A DNA stretch of 64,000 nt from Eledone cirrhosa (taxonomy: Eukaryota > Mollusca > Cephalopoda > Octopoda > Eledonidae): positions 412,694,749 to 412,758,748 of the forward strand of contig OZ024741.1 of the NCBI GenBank assembly GCA_964016885.1. The letters run 5' to 3'. Under the pieces are notes generated by a model. That model was not told the origin of the DNA, ran no database searches, and was given only the letters and a program-made list of their open reading frames with translations. The position numbers were made by a program, and so were the translations under genes. Shown in pieces: positions 52,186 through 62,826 of this stretch (positions within the stretch are counted from its first letter, which is position 1; each line of letters starts with the position of its first letter).

Positions 52186-55100
52186 AAGGAACACAGTGGA
52201 CTGGAGCAACATGAAGTAAAGTGTCTTGCACAAGGACACGGTGGACTGGAGCAACATGAAGTAAAGTGTCTTTCTCAAGGACACACTGGACTAGGGTATC
52301 TTGAAGTAAAGTGTCGTGCTCAAGAACACAGTGGACTGGAGTAGCATGAAATAAAGTGTCTTGCTCAAGGACACAGTGGACTGGAGCAACATGAAATAAA
52401 GTGTCTTGCTCAAGGACACAGTGGACTGGAGCAATGTGAAATAAATTGTCTTGCTTAAGGACACAGAGAATTGGAGCAACATGAAGTAAACTGTCTTGCT
52501 CAAGAACACAGTGGACTAGAGCAATGTGAACTAAAGTGTCTTACTCAAGGGCACGGAGAACTGGAACCACATGAAGTAAAGTGTCTTGCTGAAGGTTACA
52601 GTGGACTGGAACAATGTAAAATAAAGTGTCTTGCTCAAGGACACAGTGGACTGGAGCAACATGAAGTAAAGTGTCTTGCTGAAGGACACAGTGCATTGGA
52701 GCAGCATGACATAAAGTGTCTTGCTCAAGGACACAGTGGACAGGAGCAGCATGAAATAAAGTGTCTTGCTCAAGGACACAGTGCACTGGGCTAACATGAT
52801 GTAAAGTGTCTTGCTCAAGGACACAGTGGACTGGAGCAACAGGAAATAAACTGTCTTGATCAAGGACACAGTGGACTGGAGCAACATGAAGTAAAGTGTC
52901 TTGGTCAAGGACACAGTGGACTGGAGCAACATGAAATAAAGTGTCTTGCTTAAGGACACAGTGGACTGGAGCAACATGTAATAAAGTGTCTTGCTTAAGG
53001 AGACAGTGGACTGGAGCAACATGAAATAAAGTGTCTTGCTCAAGGACACAGTGCACTGGAGCAACATGAAATAGACTGTCTTGCTCAAGGACACAGTGGA
53101 CTGGAGCAAAATGAAGTAAAGTGTCTTGCTCAAGGACAGAGTGGACTGGAGCAATATGAAGTAAAGTGTCTTGCACAAGGACACAGTGGACTGGAGCAAC
53201 ATGAAATAAATTGTCTTGCTCAAGGACACAGTGGACTGGAGCAGCATGCAATAGAGGGTCTTGCTCAAGGACACAGTGGACTGGAGCAATGTAAAATAAA
53301 GTGACTGGCTGAATATCACAGTGGACTAGAGCAATGTGAAATAGAGTGTCTTGCTCACGGGCACAGAGAACTGGAGCCACATGAAGTAAAGTGTCTTGTT
53401 GAGGGTCACAGTGGACTAGAGCAATGTGAAATAAAGTGTCTTGCTGAAGGACACAGTGGACTAGAGCAATATGAAATAAAGTGTCTTGCTGAAGGACACA
53501 ATGGACTGGAGCAACCTGAAATAAAGTGTCTTGCTCAAGGACACAGAGAACTGGAGCCACATGAAGTAAAGTGTCTTGCTCAAGGACACAGTGGACTGGA
53601 GCAATGTGAAGTAAAGTGTCTTGCTGAAGGACACAGCGGACTAGAGCAATGTGAAATAAAGTGTCTGTCTCAAGGACACAGTGGACTGGAGCAACCTGAA
53701 ATAAAGTGTCTTGCTCAAGGACACAGAGAACTGGAGCCACATAAAGTAAAGTGTCTTGCTCAAGGACACAGTGGACTGCACCAACAGGAAGTAAGGTGTC
53801 TTGCTCAAGGACACAGTGGACTGGAGCAACATGAAATAATGTGTCTTGCTCAAGGACACAGTGGACTGGAACAACATGAAATAAAGTGTCTTGCTCAAGA
53901 ACACAGTGAACTGGAACACATGCAATAAGGTGTCTTGCACAAGGACACAGTGGCCTGGAACAACATGAAGTAAAGTGTCTTGCTCAAGGACACAGTGGAC
54001 TGGAGCAACATGAAGTAAAGTGTTTTGCTGAAGGTCACAGTGGACTGGAGCAACCTGAAATAACGTGTCTTGCTCAAGGACACAGAGAACTGGAGCCACA
54101 TGAAGTAAAGTGTCTTGCTCAAGGACACAGAGAACTGGAGCCACATGAAGTAAAGTGTCTTGCTGAAGGACACAGTGGACTGGAGCAGCATGAAATAATG
54201 TGTCTTGCTCAAGGACAAAGTGGACTGGAGCAACATGAAATAAAGTGTCTTGCTCAAGGACACAGTGGACTTGAGTAACATGAAATAAAGTGTCTTGCAC
54301 AAGGACACAGTGGACTGGTGCAGCATGATATAAAGTGTCTTGCTCAAGGACAGAGTGGACTGGGCTAACATGATGTAAAGTGTCTTGCTCCAGGACACAG
54401 TGGACTGGAGCAACAGGAAATGAACTGTCTTGCTAAAGGGCACAGTGGACTGGAGCAACATGAAGTAAACTGTCTTGCTCACGGACACAGTGGATTGGAG
54501 CAACATGAAGTAAAGTGTCTTGCTCAAGGAACACAGTGGACTGGAGCAACATTAAGTAAAGTGTCTTGCACAAGGACACGGTGGACTGGAGCAACATGAA
54601 GTAAAGTGTCTTTCTCAAGGACACACTGGACTAGGGTATCTTGAAGTAAAGTGTCTTGCTCAAGAACACAGTGGACTGGAGTAGCATGAAATAAAGTGTC
54701 TTGCTCAAGGACACAGTGGACTGGAGCAACATGAAGTAGAGTGTCTTGCTGAAGGTCACAGTGGACTGGAGTAATGTGAAATAAATTCTCTTGCTTAAGG
54801 ACACAGAGAATTGGAGCAACATGAAGTAAACTGTCTTGCTCAAGAACACAGTGGACTAGAGCAATGTGAACTAAAGTGTCTTACTCAAGGGCACGGAGAA
54901 CTGGAACCACATAAAGTAAAGTGTCTTGCTGAAGGTTACAGTGGACTGGAACAATGTAAAATAAAGTGTCTTGCTCAAGGACACAGTGGACTGGAGCAAC
55001 ATGAAGTAAAGTGTCTTGCTGAAGGACACAGTGCATTGGAGCAGCATGACATAAAGTGTCTTGCTCAAGGACACAGTGGACAGGAGCAGCATGAAATAAA

Positions 55101-55580
55101 GTGTCTTGCTCAAGGACACAGTGCACTGGGCTAACATGATGTAAAGTGTCTTGCTCAAGGACACAGTGGACTGGAGCAACAGGAAATAAACTGTCTTGAT
55201 CAAGGACACAGTGGAATGGAGCAACATGAAGTAAAGTGTCTTGGTCAAGGACACAGTGGACTGGAGCAACATGAAATAAAGTGTCTTGCTTAAGGACACA
55301 GTGGACTGGAGCAACATGAAATAAAGTGTCTTGCTTAAGGAGACAGTGGACTGGAGCAACATGAAATAAAGTGTCTTGCTCAAGGACACACTGCACTGGA
55401 GCAACATGAAATAGACTGTCTTGCTCAAGGACACAGTGGACTGGAGCCACATGAAGTAAAGTGTCTTGCTCAAGGACAGAGTGGAATGGAGCAATATGAA
55501 GTAAAGTGTCTTGCACAAGGACACAGTGGACTGGAGCAACATGAAATAAAGTGTCTTGCTCAAGGACACAGTGGACTGGA
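52185..55580. repeat. Higher-order pair, offset 2,340 bp = 52 monomers (52185-53240 and 54525-55580)
   Basis: Matching order of ACACACTGGACTAGGG, GGAGTAGCATGAAATAAAG, GGTTACAGTGGACTGGAAC and GTGGACAGGAGCAGC monomers. The copies differ by scattered substitutions such as CTGGAGC/ATGGAGC, so this pair is older than the 3.0-3.4-kb duplications. Confidence 0.8.
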
Positions 55581-55689
55581 GTAACATGAAATAAAGTGTC
55601 TAACTCAAGGACACAGTGGACTGGAGCAGCATGCAATAGAGTGTCTTGCTCAAGGGCACAGTGAACTGGAGCAACATGAAATAAAGTGT

Positions 55690-58040
55690 CTTGCTCAAGG
55701 ACACAGTGGACTGGAGCAATGTGAAATAAAGTGTCTTGCTCAAGGACAACATGAAATAAAGTGTCTTGCTCAATGGACTGGAGCAAAATGAAGTAAAGTG
55801 TCTTGCTCAAGGGCACGGAGAACTGGAGCCACATGAAGGAAAGTGTCTTGCTCAAGGACACAGTGGACTGGAGCAATGGCAAGTAAAGTGTCTTGCTCAA
55901 GGACACAGTGGACTGGAGCAACATGAAGTAAAGTGTCTTGCTCAAGGACACAGAGAACTGGAGCCAGATGAAGTAAAGTGTCTTGCTCCAGGTCACAATG
56001 GACTGGAGCAACATGAAGTAAAGTGTCTTGCTCAAGGACACAGTGGACTGGAGCAACATGAAATAAAGTGTCTGGCACAAGGACACAGAAAACTGGAGCA
56101 ACATGAATTAAAGTGTCTTGCTGAAGGACACAGTGGACTGGAGCAACATGAAATAAAGTGTCTTGCTGAAGGACACAGTGGACTGGAGCAGCATGAAATA
56201 AAGTGTCTTGGTGAAGGTCACAGTGGACTGGAGCAACATGAAATAAAGTGTCTGGCACAAGGACACAGAAAACTGGAGCAACATGTATTAAAGTGTCTTG
56301 CTGAAGGACACAGTGGACTGGAGCAACATGAAATAAAGTGTCTTGGTGAAGGTCACAGTGGACTGGAGCAACATGAATTAAAGTGTCTTGCTGAAGGACA
56401 GTGGACTGGATCAACATGAAATAAAGTGTCTTGCTCAATGACACAGTGGACTGGAGCAACATGAAGTAAACTGTCTTGCTCAAGGACACAGTGGACTGCA
56501 GCAATGTGAAGTAAGGTGTCTTGCTGAAGGTCACAGTGGTCTGGAGCAATGTGAAATAAAGTGTCTTACTCAAGGGCATGGATAACTGGAGCCACATGAA
56601 GTAAAGTGTCTTGTTGAAGGTCACAGTGGACTGGAGCAGCATGAAATAAGGTATCTTGCTCAAGGACACAGTGGACTGGAGCAACATGAAGTAAAGTGAC
56701 TTGCTGAAGGACACAGTGGATTGGAGCAGCATATAATAAAGTATCTTGCTAAAGGACACAGTGGACTAGAGCCACATGAAGTAAAGTGTCTTGCTCAAGG
56801 ACACAGTGGACTGGAGCAATGTGAAATAAAGTGTCTTGCTCAAGGACAACATGAAATAAAGTGTCTTGCTCAATGGACTGGAGCAAAATGAAGTAAAGTG
56901 TCTTGCTCAAGGGCACGGAGAACTGGAGCCACATGAAGGAAAGTGTCTTGCTCAAGGACACAGTGGACTGGAGCAATGGGAAGTAAAGTGTCTTGCTCAA
57001 GGACACAGTGGACTGGAGCAACATGAAGTAAAGTGTCTTGCTCAAGGACACAGAGAACTGGAGCCAGATGAAGTAAAGTGTCTTGCTCCAGGTCACAATG
57101 GACTGGAGCAACATGAAGTAAAGTGTCTTGCTCAAGGACAGTGGACTGGAGTAACATGAAGTAAAGTGTCTTGCTCAAGGACACAGTGGACTGGAGCAAC
57201 ATGAAATAAAGTGTCTGGCACAAGGACACAGAAAACTGGAGCAACATGAATTAAAGTGTCTTGCTGAAGGACACAGTGGACTAGAGCAACATGAAATAAA
57301 GTGTCTTGCTGAAGGACACAGTGGACTGGAGCAGCATGAAATAAAGTGTCTTGGTGAAGGTCACAGTGGACTGGAGCAACATGAAATAAAGTGTCTGGCA
57401 CAAGGACACAGAAAACTGGAGCAACATGTATTAAAGTGTCTTGCTGAAGGACACAGTGGACTGGAGCAACATGAAATAAAGTGTCTTGGTGAAGGTCACA
57501 GTGGACTGGAGCAACATGAAATAAAGTGTCTGGCACAAGGACACAGAAAACTGGAGCAACATGAATTAAAGTGTCTTGCTGAAGGACAGTGGACTGGATC
57601 AACATGAAATAAAGTGTCTTGCTCAATGACACAGTGGACTGGAGCAACATGAAGTAAACTGTCTTGCTCAAGGACACAGTGCACTGGATCAGCATGCAAT
57701 AGAGTGTCTTGCTGAAGGACACAGTGGACTGGAGCAACATGAAGTAAACTGTCTTGCTCAAGGACACAGTGGACTGCAGCAATGTGAAGTAAAGTGTCTT
57801 GCTGAAGGTCACAGTGGTCTGGAGCAATGTGAAATAAAGTGTCTTACTCAAGGGCATGGATAACTGGAGCCACATGAAGTAAAGTGTCTTGTTGAAGGTC
57901 ACAGTGGACTGGAGCAGCATGAAATAAAGTATCTTGCTCAAGGACACAGTGGACTGGAGCAACATGAAGTAAAGTGACTTGCTGAAGGACACAGTGGATT
58001 GGAGCAGCATATAATAAAATGTCTTGCTAAAGGACACAGT
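55690..58040. repeat. Higher-order pair, offset starting at 1,100 bp, with truncated monomers
   Basis: Both copies contain the broken monomers AAGGACAACATGAAATAAAG and GCTCAATGGACTGGAGC (about 55743-55790 and 56843-56890) and the CAAGGACACAGAAAACTGG variant. The second copy gained extra monomers, so the shift grows from 1,100 to about 1,278 bp. Confidence 0.78.
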
Positions 58041-61000
58041 GGACTAGAGCCACATGAAGTAAAGTGTCTTGCTCAAGGACACATTGGACTGGAGCAACAT
58101 GAAGTAAATGTCTTGCTCAAGGACACAGTGGAATGGAGCAGCATGAAATGAAGTGTCTTGCTCAAGGACACAGTGGAATGGGCTAACATGATGTAAAGTG
58201 TCTTGCTCAAGAACACAGTGGACTGGAGCAACAGGAAATAAAGTGTCTTGCTCAAGGACACGCTGGACCGGAGCAACATGAAATAGAGAGTCTTGCTCAA
58301 TGAACACAGTGGACTGGGGTAACATGAAATAAAGTGTCTTGCTCAAGGACACAGTGGACTGGAGCAACATGAAGTAAAGTGTTTTGCGCAAGGACACAGT
58401 GGACTGGAGTAACATGAAATAGAATGTTTGCTCAAGGACACAGTGGACTGGAGCAACATGAAGTAAAGTGTCTTGCTCAAGGACACAGTGGACTGGAACA
58501 CATGAAATAAAGTATCTTGCTCAAGGACACAATGGACTGGAGCAATGTGAAGTAAAGTGTCTTGCTCAAGGACACAGTGGACTGGGGCAACATGAAGTAA
58601 AGTGTCTTGCTCAAGGACACAGTGGACTGGAGCAATGTGAAGTAAAGTGTCTTGCTCAAGGACACAGTGGCCTGGATCAACATGAAATAAAGTGTATTGC
58701 TCAAGGACACAGTGGACTGGAGCAATGTTACGTAAAGTGTCTTGCTCAAGGACACAGTGGACTGGAGCAATGTGACGTAAAGTGTCTTGCTCAAGGGCAC
58801 AGTGGACTGGAGTAACATGAAGTAAAGTGTCTTGCTCAAGGACACAGTGGCCTGGAGCAACATGAAATAAAGTGTCTTGCTCAAGGACACAGTGGACTGG
58901 AGCAACATGAAATAAAGTGTCTTGCTCAAGGACACAGTGGCCTGGAGCAACATGAAATAAAGTGTCTTGCTCAAGGACACAATGGACTGGAGCAATGTGA
59001 AGTAAAGTGTCTTGCTCAAGGACACAGTGGACTGGAGCAACATGAAGTAAAGTGTCTTGCTCAAGGACACAGTGGACTGGAGCAAGAAGTAAAGTGTCTT
59101 GCTCAAGGACACAGTGGACTGGAGCAATGTGAAGTAAAGTGTCTTGCTCAAGGACACAGTTGACTGGAGCAATGTGACGTAAAGTGTCTTGCTCAAGGGC
59201 ACAGTGGACTGGAGTAACATGAAGTAAAGTGTCTTGCTCAAGGACACAGTGGCCTGGAGCAACATGAAATAAAGTGTCTTGCTCAAGGACACAGTGGACC
59301 GGAGCAACATGAAATAAAGTGTCTTGCTCAAGGACACAGTGGCCTGGAGCAACATGAAATAAAGTGTCTTGCTCAAGGACACTGTGGACTGGAGCAATGT
59401 GACGTAAAGTGTCTTGCTCAAGGACACAGTGGACTGAAGTAACATGAAATAATGTGTCTTGCTCAAGGACACAGTGGACTGGAGTAACATGAAATAAAGT
59501 GTCTGGCACAAGGACGCAGTGGACTGGGGTAACATGAAATAAAGTGTCTTGCTCAATGACACTGTGGACTGGAGCAACATGAAGTAAAGTGTCTTGCTCA
59601 AGGACACAGTGGACTGGGGTAATCTGAAGTAAAGTGTCTTGCTCACGGACACAGCGGACTGGAGCAACATGAAGTAAAGTGTCTTGCTCAAGGACACAGT
59701 GGACTGGAGGAATGTGAAGTAAAATGTCTTGCTGAAGGTCATAGTGGACTGAGGTAACATGAAGTAAAGTGTCTTGCTCAAGGACACAGTGGCCTCGAGC
59801 AGTGTGAAGTAAAGTGTCTTGCTCAAGGACAGAGAGAACTGGAGCAACATGAAGTAAAGTGTCTTGCTCAAGGACTCAGTGGACTGGAGCAACATGAAGT
59901 AAAGTGGCTTGCTCAAGGACACAGTGCACTAGAGGAACATGAAATGAAATGTCTTGCTCAAGGACACAGTAGCCTGGAGCAGTGTGAAGTAAAGTGTCTT
60001 GCTCAAGGACACAGTGCACTGGAGGGACATGAAATGAAATATCTTGCTCAAGGACACAGTGGACTGGAGCAACATGAAGTAAAGCGTCTTGCTCAAGGAC
60101 ACAGTGGACTGGAGCAACATGAAGTAAAGTGTCTTGCTCAAGGACACAGTCGGCTGGAGCAGCATGAAATAAAGTCACTTGCACAAGAACACAGTGGACT
60201 GGAGCAATGTGAAGTAAAGTGTCATGCTCAAGGACACGGTGGACTGGGGGTAATATGAAGTAAAGTGTCTTCCTGAAGGACACAGTGGACTGGAGCAGCA
60301 TGAAATAAAGTGTCTTGCTCAAGGACACAGTGCACTGGAGAAATGTGAAGAAAAGTGTCTTGCTCAAGGACACAGTGGACTGGAGCAACATGAAGTAAAT
60401 TTCTTGCTCAAGGACACAGTAGACTGGGGTAACATGAAGTAAAGTGTCTTGCTCGAGGACACTAGACTGGAGCAACATGAAATAAAGTGTCTTGCTCAAG
60501 GACACTGGACTGGAGCAGCATGAAATAAAGTGTCTTGCTCAAGGACACTGGACTGGAGCAGCATGAAATAAAGTGTCTTGCTCAAGGACACTGGACTGGA
60601 GCAACATGAAATAAAGTGTCTTGCTTAAGGACACAGTGGACTGGAGCAACATGAAATAAAGTGTCTTCGTGAAGGTCACAGTGGACTGGAGCAACATGAA
60701 ATAAAGTGTTTGGCACAAGGACACAGAAAACTGGAGCAACATGAATTAAAGTGTCTTGCTGAAGGACAGTGGACTGGAGCAATATGAAATAAAGTGTCTT
60801 GCTCAATGACACAGTGGACTGGAGCAACATGAAGTAAAGTATCTTGCTCAAGGACACAGTCGACTGGAGCAACATGAAGTAAACTGTCTTGCTCAAGGAC
60901 ACAGTGCACTGGTCAGCATGCAATAGAGTGTCTTGCTGAAGGACACAGTGGACTGGAGCAACATGAAGTAAACTGTCTTGCTCAAGGACACAGTGGACTG

Positions 61001-61785
61001 CAGCAATGTGAAGTAAAGTGTCTTACTGAAGGTCACAGTGGTCTGGAGCAATGTGAAATAAAGTGTCTTACTCAAGGGCATGGAGAACTGGAGCCACATG
61101 AAGTAAAGTATCTTGTTGAAGGTCACAGTGGACTGGAGCAGCATGAAATAAAGTATCTTGCTCAAGGACACAGTGGACTGGAGCAACATGAAGTAAAGTG
61201 ACTTGCTGAAGGACACAGTGGATTGGAGCAGCATGAAATAAAGTGTCTTGCTAAAGGACACAGTGGACTAGAGCCACATGAAGTAAAGTGTCTTGCTCAA
61301 GGACACATTGGACTGGAGCAACATGAAGTAAATGTCTTGCTCACGGACACAGTGGAATGGAGCAGCATGAAATAAAGTGTCTTGCTCAAGGACACAGTGG
61401 AGTGGGCTAACATGATGTAAAGTGTCTTGCTCAAGAACACAGTGGACTGGAGCAACAGGAAATAAAGTGTCTTGCTCAAGGACACGCTGGACCGGAGCAA
61501 CATGAAATAGAGAGTCTTGCTCAACGAACACAGTGGACTAGGGTAACATGAAATAAAGTGTCTTGCTCAAGGACACAGTGGACTGGAGCAACATGAAGTA
61601 AAGTGTCTTGCGCAAGGACACAGTGGACTGGAGTAACATGAAATAAAGTGTCTTGCTCAAGGACACAGTGGACTGGAGCAACAGGAAATAGAATGTTTGC
61701 TCAAGGACACAGTGGACTGGAGCAATATGAAATATAGTATCTTGCTCAAGGACACAATGGACTGGAGCAATGTGAAGTAAAGTGT
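57481..61785. repeat. Higher-order pair, offset about 3.2 kb (57481-58555 and 60661-61785)
   Basis: GGTCAGCATGCAATAGAG- and GATCAGCATGCAATAGAG-type monomers, GTAAATGTCTTGCTCA, GACACGCTGGACCGG and AGAATGTTTGCTCAAGG recur in the same order with offsets of about 3,180-3,270 bp and visible divergence. Confidence 0.75.
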
Positions 61786-62382
61786 CTTGCTCAAGGACAC
61801 AGTGGACTGGAGCAACATGAAGTAAAGTGTCTTGCTCAAGGACACAGTGGACTGGAGCAAGAAGTAAAGTGTCTTGCTCAAGGACACAGTTGACTGGAGT
61901 AACATGAAATAAAGTGTCTTGCTCAAGGAAACAGTGGCCTGGAGCAACATGAAATAAAGTGTCTTGCTCAAGGACACTGTGCACTGGAGCAATGTGACGT
62001 AAAGTGTCTTGCTCAAGGACACAGTGGACTGAAGTAACATGAAATAATGTGTCTTGCTCAAGGACACAGTGGACTGGAGTAACATGAAATAAAGTGTCTG
62101 GCACAAGGACACAGTGGACTGGGGTAACATGAAGTAAAGTGTCTTGCTCACGTACACAGTGGACTGGAGCAACATGAAATAAAGTGTCTTGCTCAATGAC
62201 ACAGTGGACGGGAGCAACACGAAGTAAAGTTTCTTGCTCAAGGACACAGTGGACTGGAGCAGCATGAAAGAAAGTGTCTTGCTCAAGGACACAGTGGACT
62301 GGAGCAATGTGAAATAAAGTGTCTTGCTCAAGGACACAGTGGACTGGAACAATGTGAATAAAGTGTCTTGCTCAAGGACACA
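58440..62382. repeat. Right edge of array: divergent monomers, local short-period repetition
   Basis: Monomers here carry variants rare elsewhere: GTGGCCTGGAGC, CAATGTGACGTAAAG, GGAGCAAGAAGTAAAG (4 nt short) and GACACTGGACTGGAG (shortened, about 60465-60600). A local nine-monomer repeat of about 401 bp links 58801 and 59202. The last monomer (62339-62382) has lost one base (GTGAATAAAG) and runs straight into the SINE head. Confidence 0.75.
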
Positions 62383-62470
62383 ATGCACCATGGGAATCAA
62401 ACTCACGACCAAAGTATAACTGAACTTGGATTTGTGGAAAAAGAGCACAGCTCTCTAATTTTTAGACTAC
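62383..62470 (-). mobile_element. SINE 5' head flanking the array on the right
   Basis: The last monomer ends at 62382 and continues without a break into ATGCACCATGGGAATCAAAC. On the minus strand this gives GTTTGATTCCCATGGTGCAT followed by the monomer, as expected for a tRNA-derived head leading into a SINE body. A convincing A box could not be placed in the more distal 62411-62470. Confidence 0.62.
62392..62402 (-). promoter_or_regulatory. Pol III B-box-like motif
   Basis: The minus strand reads GTTTGATTCCC, close to the B-box consensus GGTTCGANTCC; TTTGA where TTCGA is expected is what CpG decay would give. If functional, it would direct RNA polymerase III into the array on the minus strand. 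No matching A box was found, so activity is unproven. Confidence 0.5.
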
Positions 62471-62705
62471 AAATGATGTGTTTCAAGGGATGACAATTTC
62501 TTTTCTTTTACAACCTTGCCACCAGGAAGGAAGCCGCTTAAAAATGTACTCAAAATTAAGATAAAGAGAAAGATATATATATTTATATATAGGAACGTTC
62601 CTATTACCCACTCTACTCCCCTAAGTATTGAGTACTTTGGTGCGTTATGGTCCACCTGGTTCCTTACCACATTTCCTTCGTTATTTATATATATATATAT
62701 AAATG

Positions 62706-62826
62706 TAATAGAATGAAACGAAATTTTATTTCTCACTCTTATTATGGCACTTACTTAAATGCAAGTATGTATGTATACATACATATATATATGTATACAG
62801 ACGTACAGTAGTATGTATATATATAC
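62706..62826 (+). repeat. Direct repeat copy 1 (~120 bp)
   Basis: Starts ATAGAATGAAACGAAATTT, continues TTTCTCACTCTTA, GGCACTTACTTAAATG and GCAGACGTACAGTAGTATG-like sequence, and ends in a TA/TG microsatellite. It recurs at 63080-63200 with about 10% difference, an offset of about 372 bp. It may be an element end or one unit of a larger tandem repeat. Confidence 0.8.

Larger units (their letters stand above)
5141..62382. repeat. 45-bp tandem satellite array (~57.2 kb, ~1,270 monomers)
   Basis: Head-to-tail copies of a 45-bp unit, a typical one being 5186-5230. It begins GTGGACTGGAGCAACATG, has GAARTAAAGTG in the middle and ends CTTGCTCAAGGACACA. All copies point the same way. The consensus is about 47% GC, clearly richer than the flanks, and contains no CpG. 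Recurrent alternatives are GAAGTAAAG/GAAATAAAG, CAACATG/CAATGTG, GCTCAAGG/GCTGAAGG, GGACAC/GGTCAC, and CTGGAG/CTGAAG/CTGCAC. A few monomers are 41-46 bp long. I saw no unrelated insertion anywhere in the array. Three of the six frames are open (HSGLEQHEVKCLAQG on plus; VSLSKTLYFMLLQST and CVLEQDTLLHVAPVH on minus), so the long frames are by-products of repeat length. Shared 1-2-nt indels break them repeatedly. Confidence 0.97.
5032..62470 (-). mobile_element. tRNA-type SINE (cephalopod-like) interrupted by its own 45-bp satellite expansion
   Basis: On the minus strand, the right flank (62470 to 62383) looks like a SINE head with a B-box-like motif. The left flank (5140 to 5032) reads ACTCAGCTG, then CACACGTGACTG-like and TGTGGAATGCTCGGCCAC segments that I recognise, from memory only, as body sequence of a widespread cephalopod SINE (whose usual form reads GTGGAGTGCTCAGCCAC). 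In that SINE the head is followed by a TGTCCTTGAGCAAGACAC segment and TTGCTCCAGTCCACTCAGCTG. Those are exactly the array monomer and its junction with the left flank. The element therefore appears complete in order (head, internal segment, body), with the internal segment amplified to about 57 kb. The exact SINE ends and family name are uncertain; no target-site duplication was established. Confidence 0.72.

Noticed and set aside
5141..62382. CRISPR array
   Set aside because: The repeats are directly contiguous with no unique spacers, no leader and no cas genes, and the setting is a eukaryotic genome.
5083..62448. Dozens of long open frames with 15-residue repeats on both strands, which could suggest a giant repetitive protein
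   Set aside because: They arise because the 45-bp monomer keeps frame and three frames lack stops. Frames overlap antisense, are cut by shared indels, and have no unique domain, signal peptide or exon context. None is listed as a CDS.
62383..62470. Genuine tRNA gene at the right border
   Set aside because: Only a B-box-like motif is visible. No cloverleaf arms, acceptor stem or A box could be drawn, so a SINE head fits better.
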